A DNA stretch of 11,550 bases from UBA668 sp049424465 (GCA_049424465.1 JBMSSR010000081.1:1-11550), one strand, 5' to 3'; shown: positions 1 to 6,999, numbered from the stretch's first letter. A program made the numbers and translations. Notes: generated by a model from the sequence alone, not told the origin.

Positions 1-260
1 CCGACGACGCCCCCGCCCCCCCGCCGCCAGACCTGCGCCGCGCGCGCGTCGACCCGCTCGCCGACCTGAGGGCGTGGCGGGCTGCGGTGGCGCGCGCCGC
101 AGGGATCGACGACCGCGCGGTGTGCTCTGACAGCGTGTTGCAGTCACTCGCTGCGTCCCCACCGAGCGATACCGCTGACCTTGCGCAACGGCTCGGCATC
201 ACCGTGACGGCAGCAGCGCGACTGCGTCCACTGCCGGGCAGCACCGCCGCGGCCGGCTGA
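1..260 (+). CDS. C-terminal fragment with HRDC domain, probably a UvrD2-like or RecQ-like helicase (5' end outside window)
   Basis: An open frame enters the window at base 3 and ends with TGA at 258-260, giving 85 visible residues. A proline-rich linker (about residues 4-9) is followed by a segment that fits an HRDC domain: a first helix LRAWRAAVARAAGI, then RAVCSDSVLQSLAASPPSD (the family pattern of a hydrophobic face followed by a conserved P before an acidic cap), then a helix-turn-helix-like LAQRLGITVTAAARL. HRDC domains bind single-stranded or branched DNA and sit at the C-terminus of RecQ and of actinobacterial UvrD2 helicases. A C-terminal position and a short tail fit both. The usual G.G motif of the last helix pair is degenerate (RLGITV). 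No catalytic part is visible, so helicase identity is inference. It converges on the exonuclease III gene with a 10-bp gap. Confidence 0.6.
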   Translation, partial: DDAPAPPPPDLRRARVDPLADLRAWRAAVARAAGIDDRAVCSDSVLQSLAASPPSDTADLAQRLGITVTAAARLRPLPGSTAAAG

Positions 261-268
261 CGGGCGGT
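243..268. terminator. possible weak convergent terminator hairpin
   Basis: ACCGCC at 243-248 pairs with GGCGGT at 263-268 around a 14-nt GC-rich loop that contains the stop codon of the HRDC gene. It lies between two convergent genes, where a two-way terminator would be useful. There is no T-tract, and a 6-bp GC stem is easy to find by chance in this genome. Confidence 0.25.
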
Positions 269-270
269 CG

Positions 271-1038
271 CTACGAGAGGTCGACCATCACCGGCGCGTG
301 GTCGGACGGTGACTCGCCCTTGCGAGCATTGCGATCGACCACCGCGAACGTGCAGCGGGCCGCCACCGAGGGAGTGCCGAGCAGGAGATCGATCCGCAGG
401 CCCTGCCCCTTGTGGAAGTCACCACCTCTGTAGTCCCACCACGTGTACAGCTTCGGCTCGGGACGGTGCAGGCGAAACAGGTCGACGAAGCCCCAGTCGC
501 ACAGGCCGGCCAGCACGGCGCGCTCGGGCTCGCTGACATGCGTGGCGCCGACGAACTTCGCGGGGTCGTAGACATCGTCGTCGTTGGGGGCGATGTTGAA
601 GTCGCCGCACACCACGACATCGTCCGCAGGGGTGGTCAACGCAGCCACGTGCTCGCGCAGTTGGGACATCCAGCGCAGCTTGTACTGATAGTGGTCGTGG
701 TCGAGTGCCCGCCCGTTGGGCACGTACACGCAGGACACGAGCACACCCCCGCAGCGCGCGGTCACGATGCGCGCCTCCGGGTCGGGATCGCCCACGGCGA
801 AGTTGGTGACGGGCGACTCGAGACCGACTCGCGAGAGGATGGCGACACCGTTCCACTGCCCCTGCCCGAGGTGCACGCTCTGGTACCCGAGGGCCTCGAA
901 CGCGAGCGCGGGGAACGCCTCGTCGGTCATCTTGGTCTCTTGGATGCACAGCACATCGGGCTGCACATCGGCGAGCCACTGCTCGACGCGCGGCATCCGG
1001 GCCTTGAGGGAGTTGACGTTCCAGGTGACGATGCGCAC
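271..1038 (-). CDS. xth: exodeoxyribonuclease III (AP endonuclease, EEP family)
   Basis: This 255-aa protein is a full-length Xth/exonuclease III, a DNA repair enzyme that cuts at abasic sites and degrades the 3' strand of duplex DNA using Mg2+. All family motifs are present: WNVNSL at residues 6-11 with N7, QETK with E34 (the same number as the metal ligand in E. coli Xth), YVPNG, GDFNIAP, LRIDLLL, and the C-terminal SDHAPV with the catalytic Asp-His pair. The start is GTG at 1036-1038, which gives exactly the family N-terminus MRIVTWN. There is no Shine-Dalgarno sequence. The gene lies 9 nt after the stop codon of the RNase-S1-H1 gene on the same strand, so it may be read through from that promoter as well as from its own -10 box at 1045-1050. 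Confidence 0.95.
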   Translation of the reverse strand: MRIVTWNVNSLKARMPRVEQWLADVQPDVLCIQETKMTDEAFPALAFEALGYQSVHLGQGQWNGVAILSRVGLESPVTNFAVGDPDPEARIVTARCGGVLVSCVYVPNGRALDHDHYQYKLRWMSQLREHVAALTTPADDVVVCGDFNIAPNDDDVYDPAKFVGATHVSEPERAVLAGLCDWGFVDLFRLHRPEPKLYTWWDYRGGDFHKGQGLRIDLLLGTPSVAARCTFAVVDRNARKGESPSDHAPVMVDLS

Positions 1039-1044
1039 GGCGCG

Positions 1045-1050
1045 AACCTA
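1045..1050 (-). promoter_or_regulatory. putative -10 box TAGGTT for leaderless xth
   Basis: On the - strand TAGGTT is followed by 6 nt (cgcgcc) and the GTG start of xth. This TANNNT-N6-start spacing puts transcription initiation at or next to the start codon, as in leaderless actinobacterial genes. The first three bases are also the TAG stop codon of the upstream gene. No clear -35 box is seen, which is common for such promoters. Confidence 0.5.
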
Positions 1051-2634
1051 GCGAGCCTTCTTGGCCGCCGACTTCGCCGGTGACTTCTTCGCCGGAGACT
1101 TCTTCGCCGGCGTGCCGACAGGGGCCTTCTTCGACGCGGCGGTCGCCGGCGCCTTCTTCGACGCGGCGGCACTGGCGCGCCTCGCGGACGTCGACGACGC
1201 GCCGCTCGACGCAGGCTTCCTCGAGGACGAGGCCGAGGTCGCCGACGACGTCTTCACCGACGACTTCTTCGTGGTCGGTGCCGTCGTCGGCGTGACGGCC
1301 TTCTTCGCTGCTGGTGACCGTGTCGTGGTCGGCGACCGCTTCGCAGCCACTGCCTTCTTCGCGGGCGCAGTCGCAGACGCCTTCGTCGTGGTCACCTTCG
1401 TGGTGGGTGACTTCGTCGCAGTCGCCTTCGTCGCAGTCGCCTTCGTCGCGGCGCCCTTCTTCGCGGCGCCCTTCTTCGCAGCCCCCTGCGTCGCTGCACC
1501 CTTGGCCGTGGTGCCCGCAACCTTGCGCAGGCCCTCGGCGAGTCCTCCCGGCGCGGCGCCGCGCCCCTTTCCGCTGGGCGCGGCGAGTGACGGCACCGAC
1601 AGGTCGACGCTTCGTGTCGCCGGGTGGTACTGGTGCACCACCACGGCCACGGTCGAACCCAGCTTGCCGAACTCGCGCGCACTGCGCGGTGCCGGGTCGG
1701 CCATCAGGCGGAGGGGCACGTAGGCGAGCAGTCCGTCGACTCGCACGTACGCGCCGTGCGACGAGTAGTGGTCGATCACTGCCTGCACCGGTGTACCGAC
1801 GGGGTGACGCTCGACGAAGCCGAGGTACTCGGCGAAGTCGTTCAGCGGGCCGCGGCTCGTCGCGCGGCTCGAGGTGCCACCCGTTGCTGCCTCGGCTGCT
1901 CCGTTGGCATCGACCCGCGCTCGGCCGCGACCGGTCGAGGGGTTCTCCACGGCAGCAGCCTTGGCGCCACGCCCGCGGCGGGACGGTGCCGCCTCCTTCT
2001 TCGTCGCCGCAGCCTTCGCGGCCGAACCGCGGGCGGCGGGTGCCGCACCTGCGCCCGCACGGGCCGCGCCGGGCGGTGGGGTCTTGGGCACCGGCATCGG
2101 CTTGCTCGCCTCAGCGCTGCCGACCCGCACGGTGCCGTCCCCGTCCCGCGAGGTCGGCCCGGTGTTGCGGCGTCCCTTGCGCTTGGCCTCCGACACCGAC
2201 TTGCGGCTGAGGGGTCCGCGCACCGGGAGACGGGTGACGAAGACCCAGCCCACGTGCGGCACCGGCTTGCCGCCGACGAGTCGACCCTCGTCGAACAGCC
2301 AGTCGTACTGGCCGTGGAACTCTTGGTAGCTGTCGTTGGAAAGGATGACGGCGTTGACCTTGTCGGCGATCCCGAGGACGAAGGCGTCACCGCGCCCGAT
2401 CGCCCCTGCCGGCGGCGCCACCAGTTCGTTGTTCGCCACCGCGGCATCGAACTCGGCGACCTCGGACGGATCGATGCGATGACCGAACGTGGCGTCGACC
2501 ACGATCGAGAGCTTGGCGGTCGGGTGCTCGGCGGCGAACGCAGCAACGGCCTCGCGGAGTTGACGGAGGCTGGGCTGCGAACGACCTTCGGTGGCGATGT
2601 TCGAGCCGTCGATGACGACATGGGCGGGGGTCAC
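1048..2634 (-). CDS. Zc3h12a/NYN-type RNase domain + S1-like domain + histone-H1-like basic tail
   Basis: This 528-aa protein has three parts. Residues 3-140 look like a PIN-like RNase of the Zc3h12a/NYN group: VVIDGSNIA with D9 and N12, VVDATFGHR with D47, RGDAF with D83, and ILSNDSYQEF with D101. The last resembles the SNDTY motif of eukaryotic Regnase-1. Residues about 141-262 are a basic, Ala/Pro/Gly-rich linker. Residues about 265-350 resemble an S1 RNA-binding fold (SSHGAYVRVDGLLAYVPL, then VVVHQYHPATRSVDLSVPS). Residues about 352-528 form a disordered Lys/Ala/Thr/Ser tail with AAKK and KKSPAK motifs like histone H1 or mycobacterial HupB. Family knowledge suggests an endoribonuclease held on nucleic acid by the S1 domain and tail; the substrate is unknown. 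The GTG start at 2632-2634 is preceded by TAGGCT and 6 nt, with no Shine-Dalgarno. The domain calls are by motif reading, not a profile search. Confidence 0.75.
   Translation of the reverse strand: MTPAHVVIDGSNIATEGRSQPSLRQLREAVAAFAAEHPTAKLSIVVDATFGHRIDPSEVAEFDAAVANNELVAPPAGAIGRGDAFVLGIADKVNAVILSNDSYQEFHGQYDWLFDEGRLVGGKPVPHVGWVFVTRLPVRGPLSRKSVSEAKRKGRRNTGPTSRDGDGTVRVGSAEASKPMPVPKTPPPGAARAGAGAAPAARGSAAKAAATKKEAAPSRRGRGAKAAAVENPSTGRGRARVDANGAAEAATGGTSSRATSRGPLNDFAEYLGFVERHPVGTPVQAVIDHYSSHGAYVRVDGLLAYVPLRLMADPAPRSAREFGKLGSTVAVVVHQYHPATRSVDLSVPSLAAPSGKGRGAAPGGLAEGLRKVAGTTAKGAATQGAAKKGAAKKGAATKATATKATATKSPTTKVTTTKASATAPAKKAVAAKRSPTTTRSPAAKKAVTPTTAPTTKKSSVKTSSATSASSSRKPASSGASSTSARRASAAASKKAPATAASKKAPVGTPAKKSPAKKSPAKSAAKKAR
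1082..1169. repeat. short tandem repeats coding the end of the H1-like tail
   Basis: Two perfect repeat pairs are visible. A 14-bp unit gacttcttcgccgg occurs at 1082-1095 and 1097-1110 (15-bp period, coding SPAKK-type pentapeptides). A 19-bp unit occurs at 1124-1142 and 1151-1169 (27-bp period, coding ASKKAP-type nonapeptides). Both periods are multiples of three, so unit gain or loss would keep the reading frame. Confidence 0.8.
1411..1485. repeat. five tandem 15-bp repeats coding A/T-rich lysine pentapeptides
   Basis: Five consecutive 15-bp units begin at 1411, 1426, 1441, 1456 and 1471. The first two are identical (cttcgtcgcagtcgc); the others differ at one to a few bases. On the coding - strand they encode the stretch around residues 384-408 of the H1-like tail, with GAAKK, GAAKK, GAATK, ATATK, ATATK units. 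The graded similarity suggests recent in-frame slippage or duplication. Confidence 0.85.
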
Positions 2635-2640
2635 CCCGCA

Positions 2641-2650
2641 AGCCTACGAT
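2641..2650. promoter_or_regulatory. overlapping divergent -10 boxes (bidirectional leaderless promoter)
   Basis: The 10-bp AGCCTACGAT reads TACGAT on the + strand (2645-2650) and TAGGCT on the - strand (2646 back to 2641), sharing the self-complementary TA at 2645-2646. Each box is followed by exactly 6 nt and then a start codon: ATG at 2657 for the HAD gene and GTG at 2634 for the RNase-S1-H1 gene. The whole intergenic gap is 22 bp, so both -35 regions would lie inside the opposite coding sequence. Neither start has a Shine-Dalgarno sequence. Confidence 0.6.
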
Positions 2651-2656
2651 GCGGCG

Positions 2657-3313
2657 ATGGTCGAACCCCGTCCCTTCCGCGCGGTGCTCTGGGACTTCGG
2701 CGGCGTCATCCTGACCAGCCCGTTCGAGGCCTTCGCCCGCTACGAGCGCGACCGGTCGCTACCGCAGGGGTTCCTCCGATCGGTCAACGCGACCGATCCC
2801 GACACCAACGCGTGGGCGCGGCTCGAGCGCAGCGACATCGACGCTGCCGAGTTCGATCGCTGCTTCGCCGACGAGAGCGAACGGCTCGGTCACCGGGTGC
2901 CGGGCAGTGACGTACTCGCCCTCCTGGCGGGCGACGTGCGGCCGACGATGGTCGACCTGCTCGACCGGGTCATCGCGGCCGGCTACCTCACCGCATGCCT
3001 CACCAACAACGTGCGCCGCCCCGCGTCATCCGGAGCCCGCGAGCAGCTCGTCGAGTCCGTGATGGCGCGATTCGACATCGTCGTCGAGAGCAGCGAGATC
3101 GGTGTGCGCAAGCCCGAGCCGCGCTTCTACGAGATTGCGTGCGAGCGACTCGGCGTGGCGCCCGACGACTGCGTCTTCCTCGACGACCTCGGTATCAACC
3201 TCAAGCCGGCCGCAGCAATGGGAATGCACACCATCAAGGTGCTCGACGCGCCGCAGGCGATCGCCGATGTCGAGCATGCGCTCGGCTGGCGGCCGGCCGC
3301 GTCGCCTCGCTGA
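2657..3313 (+). CDS. HAD-superfamily phosphatase, subfamily IA, epoxide-hydrolase-N-domain/ACAD10-like
   Basis: This 218-aa protein has the four HAD motifs: I, WDFGGV with nucleophile D13; II, CLTNN with T116; III, K152 in RKPEPRFYEI; IV, VFLDDLGINLKPA with D176 and D177. Residues about 20-105 form a helical C1-type cap. The DDLGINLKPAAAMGM segment strongly recalls the phosphatase domain of soluble epoxide hydrolase and the HAD part of ACAD10. The residue two after the nucleophile, usually Asp (general acid/base), is G15; this DFGGV/DLGNV form recurs in some subfamily members, so it need not be inactive. The substrate is unknown, probably a small phosphorylated metabolite. ATG at 2657 is chosen over an in-frame ATG at 2591 because it matches the family N-terminus and the -10 spacing and avoids overlapping the divergent gene. 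The gene ends 30 bp from the convergent kgd stop. Confidence 0.85.
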   Translation: MVEPRPFRAVLWDFGGVILTSPFEAFARYERDRSLPQGFLRSVNATDPDTNAWARLERSDIDAAEFDRCFADESERLGHRVPGSDVLALLAGDVRPTMVDLLDRVIAAGYLTACLTNNVRRPASSGAREQLVESVMARFDIVVESSEIGVRKPEPRFYEIACERLGVAPDDCVFLDDLGINLKPAAAMGMHTIKVLDAPQAIADVEHALGWRPAASPR

Positions 3314-3343
3314 TGTCTCCCGAGCCCGACGGCGCAGGTGCGG

Positions 3344-6300
3344 TCAGAGACCGGCGAAGGTGCTCTCCATCATGTCGGCGAGTTCCTGCTGGTGGATCGC
3401 CGAGCTGCCCGTCGCCGGGCTGCCGCTGCCGATGCGACTGACGCAGCGCAGGTCGTAGCCCTGCTCCTTGATCCGCCAGAACCGCGCCTCGACGAACCGC
3501 CACGGGCCCATGTTGTCCGGCTCTTCCTGCAGCCACACGACCTCGCGTGCCGAGGGGTAGCGCTGCAGCACCTCGTGCATGCGCTCGATGGGGAACGGGT
3601 ACAGCTGCTCGACACGCACGACGGCGACCGGCGCGTTGCGCGACGTGCGCTCGTTCATCGCGTCCCACGCCACCTTGCCGCTGCAGAACACGACGCGGCG
3701 CACCGCACCTGCATCGGTGACGAACGGGTCGTCGAGGACCTCCTCGAACGACCCGCGGGTGAGGTCGTCGACGGCAGAGCGACTCTCCTTCATGCGCAGC
3801 GGCGCCTTGGGCGTGAACACGACCAACGGCTTGCGGATCTCGCGGCGCACCTGCCGGCGCAACAGGTGGAAGTACTGCGCCGCGGTCGTGGCGTTGCAGA
3901 CCTGGATGTTGTCGTGGGCGCACAGCGTGAGGAAGCGCTCGATACGGGCGGAGCTGTGCTCGGGACCCTGGCCCTCGAAACCGTGCGGCAGCAGGAGCAC
4001 GAGGCCGTTGTGCTGACCCCACTTCTCCTCTGCGGCGACGAGGTACTGGTCGATGATGATCTGCGCACCATTGACGAAGTCACCGAACTGGGCCTCCCAC
4101 AGCACGAGCGCGTCGTGGTTCTGGTGCGCATAGCCGTACTCGTACCCGAGCGCTGCGTACTCGCTGAGGAGGCTGTCGTAGACCCAGAAGTTGGCGCGCC
4201 GCCCCGGCAGCGTCGAGACGGGGATCCACACCTGCTCGTTCTCGTTGTCGGTGAGGGCTGCGTGCCGCTGGCTGAACGTGCCGCGACGGCTGTCCTCGCC
4301 GGCGAGCCGCACCGGCGTGCCCTCGAGCACGAGCGACCCGAAGGCGAGCGCCTCGGCGGTGGCCCACTCGAGGTCACCCTGCTCGTGGTAGGCCTTGGCG
4401 CGCGCCTCGAACTGGCGGGCGAGCTTGGGGTGGACGGTGAACCCCTCGGGGTACGCGGTGAGGTGCTCGAAGATCGCGTCGAGCGTCGCCCGGGCGACAC
4501 CGGTCTCGATGTGCGGGCGCACCCCGGGGGCGGCCGGCGGACGGGCCACCTTGACCGGGGCGGGTGCGTGCGCACGGGTGTCGTCGAGCGCGGCCTGCAG
4601 TTTGCCCTGGTAGTCGGCGAGGGCGGTCTCGGCCTCGTCGAGCGTGATCTCGCCGCGCTTGACGAGGGTCTCGACGTAGCGCTTGCGGACACTGCGGTGC
4701 TCGGCGATCGCCTTGTACATGAGCGGCTGCGTGTAACTCGGGTCGTCACCCTCGTTGTGGCCGTGACGCCGGTAGCAGACCATGTCGATGACGACGTCCT
4801 TGTGGAACCGCTGCCGGTACTCGAAGGCAAGTTCGGCCACTCGGACGCACGCCTCGGGATCGTCGCCGTTGACGTGGAAGATCGGCGCCTGCACCGTCTT
4901 GGCGACATCGCTGCAGTACACCGAACTGCGCGAGTGCTGCGGGCTGGTGGTGAACCCGATCTGGTTGTTGATGATGAGGTGGATCGTGCCGCCGACTCGA
5001 TAGCCGGCGATGTCGCTCATCGCGAGGCACTCGGCCACGACGCCCTGGCCCGCGAAGGCCGCGTCACCGTGGATGAGGATCGGCAGCGACGGGTACGAGC
5101 CCGGGGGATCGATGCCGTCCTCGATCGCGCGCACGATGCCGAGCACGATGGGGTCGACCGTCTCGAGGTGGCTGGGGTTGGCGGCGAGCTCGAGCCGGAT
5201 CGTCTCGCCGTTGGGACCCTCGTACCGGCCGGTCGCGCCGAGGTGGTACTTGACGTCACCGGAGCCCTGCACCGACGTCGGGTCGACGTGGCCCTCGAAC
5301 TCGCGGAAGATCTGGTCGTAGCTCTTGCCGATGACGTTGGCGAGCACGTTGAGGCGACCGCGGTGCGCCATGCCGATGACGGCAGAGTCGAGCCCGTCAC
5401 CTGCTGCCATCGTGAGGATCTGGTCGAGGATCGGGATCGCGCTCTCGGCCCCCTCGAGCCCGAAGCGCTTGGTGCCGACGTACTTGGTGGCGAGGAACTT
5501 CTCGAAGGCCTCGGCGGCGTTCAGGCGCTCGAGGACGCGGCGCTTGCGCTCCTTGGGGAGGTCGTACTCGACACCTTCGACCTTGCTCTGGATCCACCGC
5601 TGCTCGGCGAAGTCCATGATGTGCATGTACTCGATGCCGATGGTGCGGCAGTACGCGTCGCGCAGCACGCCGAGCAGGTCGCCGAGCGGCAGGCGGTCGG
5701 TACCGCCGACGCCACCGGTGAGGAACTCGCGGTCGAGGTCCCAGATGGTGAGGCCGTACGTCGCCGGGTCGAGCTCGGGCGGCATGTGCGGCCTCGACCA
5801 ACGCAGCGGGTCGAGGTCGGCGATGAGGTGACCACGCACGCGGTGCACGCGGATGAGCGTGGCCACCTGCATCTGCTTGTGCAGCATCGCGTCGTCGTTG
5901 CCGATCTGGTGCCGGTCGACGTGCCACTTGACGCTCTCGTAGGGGACGCCGAGGCTCGAGAACACGTCGTCGTAGAACCCGTGGTTGCCGAGCAACAGCT
6001 CGTGCACGCGCTTCAGGAACATCCCGCTCTCGGCGCCCTGGATGATGCGGTGGTCGTAGGTGCTCGTCACCGTCACGACCTTGCTGACACCGAGCGAGCC
6101 GAGCGCCCGCTCGTCGCTGCCCTGGAACTCGGCCGGGTAGTCGATGCTGCCCACACCGACGATGACACCCTGCCCCGGCATCAGGCGCGGCACGCTCTGG
6201 ACGGTACCGATGGTGCCCGGGTTGGTGAGCGTGATGGTCGCACCCTGGAAGTCGTCGATCGCGAGCTTGTTGGTCTTGACCTTGCGGATGATGTCCTCGT

Positions 6301-6931
6301 ACTGACCGAGGAAACCCGCAAAGTCGAACGTGTCGGCGTCGCGCAGTACCGGCACGACCAGCGTGCGCGCGCCGTCGCCCTTGTCGACGTCGACGGCGAG
6401 TCCCATGTTGACGTGAGCGTTGCGCACGATGCGCGGCTTGCCGTCGGCTCCCGCCACGAACGTGTTGTTGAGGGCGGGCACCGCATCGGCGATGGCTCGC
6501 ACGACGGCGTAGCCGATGAGGTGGGTGAAGCTGACCTTGCCCTGCCCGGTACGCGTGCGGTAGCCGTTGATGACCGAGCGGTTGACCTCGAGCAGCTTGG
6601 CGGGGATGTTGCGGAAGCTGGTGGCGGTGGGCACCGACAGACTGCGTTCCATGTTCGTCGCGATGGCGGCGCCAGCGCCTCGAATCGGCTCGCCGGCCTC
6701 GGTCTCGGACGTGCCCGGGGTCGACGCCGACGCGGCGGGGGCTGACGGGGCGGGCGCGGCGGCCGGCGGCGGCGCCGTGTCGACCGCCCCGGTCACCATC
6801 GGCCGGTAGTCGCTGAAGAACTCGCGCCACGAGTCGCTCACCGACCGGGGGTCGCTGAGATACCGGTGGTACATCTCCTCGACCAACCACGAATTGGCCC
6901 CGAAACCCGTCTCCCGCTGATGACCCGTCAC
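3344..6931 (-). CDS. kgd: multifunctional 2-oxoglutarate dehydrogenase E1 / succinyltransferase-like protein (Kgd/OdhA type)
   Basis: This 1195-aa protein matches the actinobacterial Kgd/OdhA plan. Residues 1-45 carry the E1 N-terminal motif (GANSWLVEEMYHRYLSDP). A Pro/Ala-rich linker of about 40 residues follows. An E2-like acyltransferase domain (about 85-325) contains YDHRIIQGAESG with catalytic His H294. The thiamine-diphosphate E1 part starts near residue 345 and includes the HGDAAFAGQG segment (D623) and IINNQIGF (about 653-660). Residues about 850-1195 are the pyrimidine-binding and C-terminal transketolase regions (GTFSQRHA). There is no lipoyl domain. In relatives the protein decarboxylates 2-oxoglutarate in the TCA cycle, works with AceF/SucB and Lpd, and is inhibited by the FHA protein GarA/OdhI; none of those partners is in this window. 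GTG at 6929-6931 is preferred over an upstream ATG at 7024, which would add an unrelated leader overlapping the divergent gene. A TACGCT box precedes it. Confidence 0.95.
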   Translation of the reverse strand: MTGHQRETGFGANSWLVEEMYHRYLSDPRSVSDSWREFFSDYRPMVTGAVDTAPPPAAAPAPSAPAASASTPGTSETEAGEPIRGAGAAIATNMERSLSVPTATSFRNIPAKLLEVNRSVINGYRTRTGQGKVSFTHLIGYAVVRAIADAVPALNNTFVAGADGKPRIVRNAHVNMGLAVDVDKGDGARTLVVPVLRDADTFDFAGFLGQYEDIIRKVKTNKLAIDDFQGATITLTNPGTIGTVQSVPRLMPGQGVIVGVGSIDYPAEFQGSDERALGSLGVSKVVTVTSTYDHRIIQGAESGMFLKRVHELLLGNHGFYDDVFSSLGVPYESVKWHVDRHQIGNDDAMLHKQMQVATLIRVHRVRGHLIADLDPLRWSRPHMPPELDPATYGLTIWDLDREFLTGGVGGTDRLPLGDLLGVLRDAYCRTIGIEYMHIMDFAEQRWIQSKVEGVEYDLPKERKRRVLERLNAAEAFEKFLATKYVGTKRFGLEGAESAIPILDQILTMAAGDGLDSAVIGMAHRGRLNVLANVIGKSYDQIFREFEGHVDPTSVQGSGDVKYHLGATGRYEGPNGETIRLELAANPSHLETVDPIVLGIVRAIEDGIDPPGSYPSLPILIHGDAAFAGQGVVAECLAMSDIAGYRVGGTIHLIINNQIGFTTSPQHSRSSVYCSDVAKTVQAPIFHVNGDDPEACVRVAELAFEYRQRFHKDVVIDMVCYRRHGHNEGDDPSYTQPLMYKAIAEHRSVRKRYVETLVKRGEITLDEAETALADYQGKLQAALDDTRAHAPAPVKVARPPAAPGVRPHIETGVARATLDAIFEHLTAYPEGFTVHPKLARQFEARAKAYHEQGDLEWATAEALAFGSLVLEGTPVRLAGEDSRRGTFSQRHAALTDNENEQVWIPVSTLPGRRANFWVYDSLLSEYAALGYEYGYAHQNHDALVLWEAQFGDFVNGAQIIIDQYLVAAEEKWGQHNGLVLLLPHGFEGQGPEHSSARIERFLTLCAHDNIQVCNATTAAQYFHLLRRQVRREIRKPLVVFTPKAPLRMKESRSAVDDLTRGSFEEVLDDPFVTDAGAVRRVVFCSGKVAWDAMNERTSRNAPVAVVRVEQLYPFPIERMHEVLQRYPSAREVVWLQEEPDNMGPWRFVEARFWRIKEQGYDLRCVSRIGSGSPATGSSAIHQQELADMMESTFAGL

Positions 6932-6939
6932 GTTGTGGG

Positions 6940-6945
6940 AGCGTA
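6940..6945 (-). promoter_or_regulatory. putative -10 box TACGCT for kgd
   Basis: On the - strand TACGCT is followed by 8 nt (cccacaac) and the GTG start of kgd. Transcription would begin at or within about 2 nt of the start codon. No Shine-Dalgarno sequence lies between, so leaderless or near-leaderless initiation is likely. This also supports GTG 6931 as the start. Confidence 0.45.
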
Positions 6946-6956
6946 GTAGGGCACCC

Positions 6957-6987
6957 CTTCGCGTTGCATTTCCGAAGTAGCGACTTC
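6957..6987. promoter_or_regulatory. candidate operator: two linked inverted repeats between kgd and cupredoxin promoters
   Basis: CTTCG (6957-6961) and CGAAG (6973-6977) form an inverted repeat with an 11-bp spacer. The second arm overlaps another perfect inverted repeat, GAAGT-AGCG-ACTTC (6974-6987). They cover the expected -35 regions of both divergent promoters and the -35/-10 spacer of the cupredoxin gene, a usual place for a repressor. The repeats are short, so chance is a real alternative. Confidence 0.3.
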
Positions 6988-6993
6988 TACAAT
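6964..6993 (+). promoter_or_regulatory. putative promoter of the cupredoxin gene, TTGCAT-N18-TACAAT
   Basis: TACAAT at 6988-6993 is a near-consensus -10 box, followed by exactly 6 nt (cgccgc) and the ATG at 7000. TTGCAT at 6964-6969 with an 18-bp spacer is a possible weak -35. The spacing predicts a leaderless mRNA. This is the best-looking promoter in the window. Confidence 0.6.
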
Positions 6994-6999
6994 CGCCGC

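Noticed and set aside
1061..1723. Repetitive DNA at 1080-1500 considered as a CRISPR array or as an intergenic minisatellite.
   Set aside because: The units are 15 or 27 bp, directly tandem without unique spacers, in frame, and fully explained as codons of the Lys/Ala-rich tail.
1624..2910. A 428-codon + strand frame opposite the RNase-S1-H1 gene and overlapping the HAD gene.
   Set aside because: No domain; low-complexity Arg/Gly/Val composition. The - strand reading gives recognisable RNase and S1 motifs, and the other + frame gives a HAD enzyme.
1048..3313. RNase gene next to a HAD gene considered as a toxin-antitoxin or defence pair.
   Set aside because: The genes are divergent, the RNase protein is long with S1 and H1-like parts, no small antitoxin is present, and all surroundings are housekeeping genes. 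Nothing visible supports a defence role.
3314..3343. Possible terminator in the 30-bp gap between the convergent HAD and kgd genes (GTCTC at 3315-3319 with GAGAC at 3347-3351).
   Set aside because: Only a 5-bp stem with a 27-nt loop, partly inside the kgd coding end. Not convincing.
3338..6745. A 1135-codon open frame on the + strand, antisense to kgd.
   Set aside because: Its translation is rich in Arg, Val, Asp, Glu and His with no recognisable domain, as expected for the mirror frame of a high-GC gene. The - strand frame matches Kgd along its entire length.
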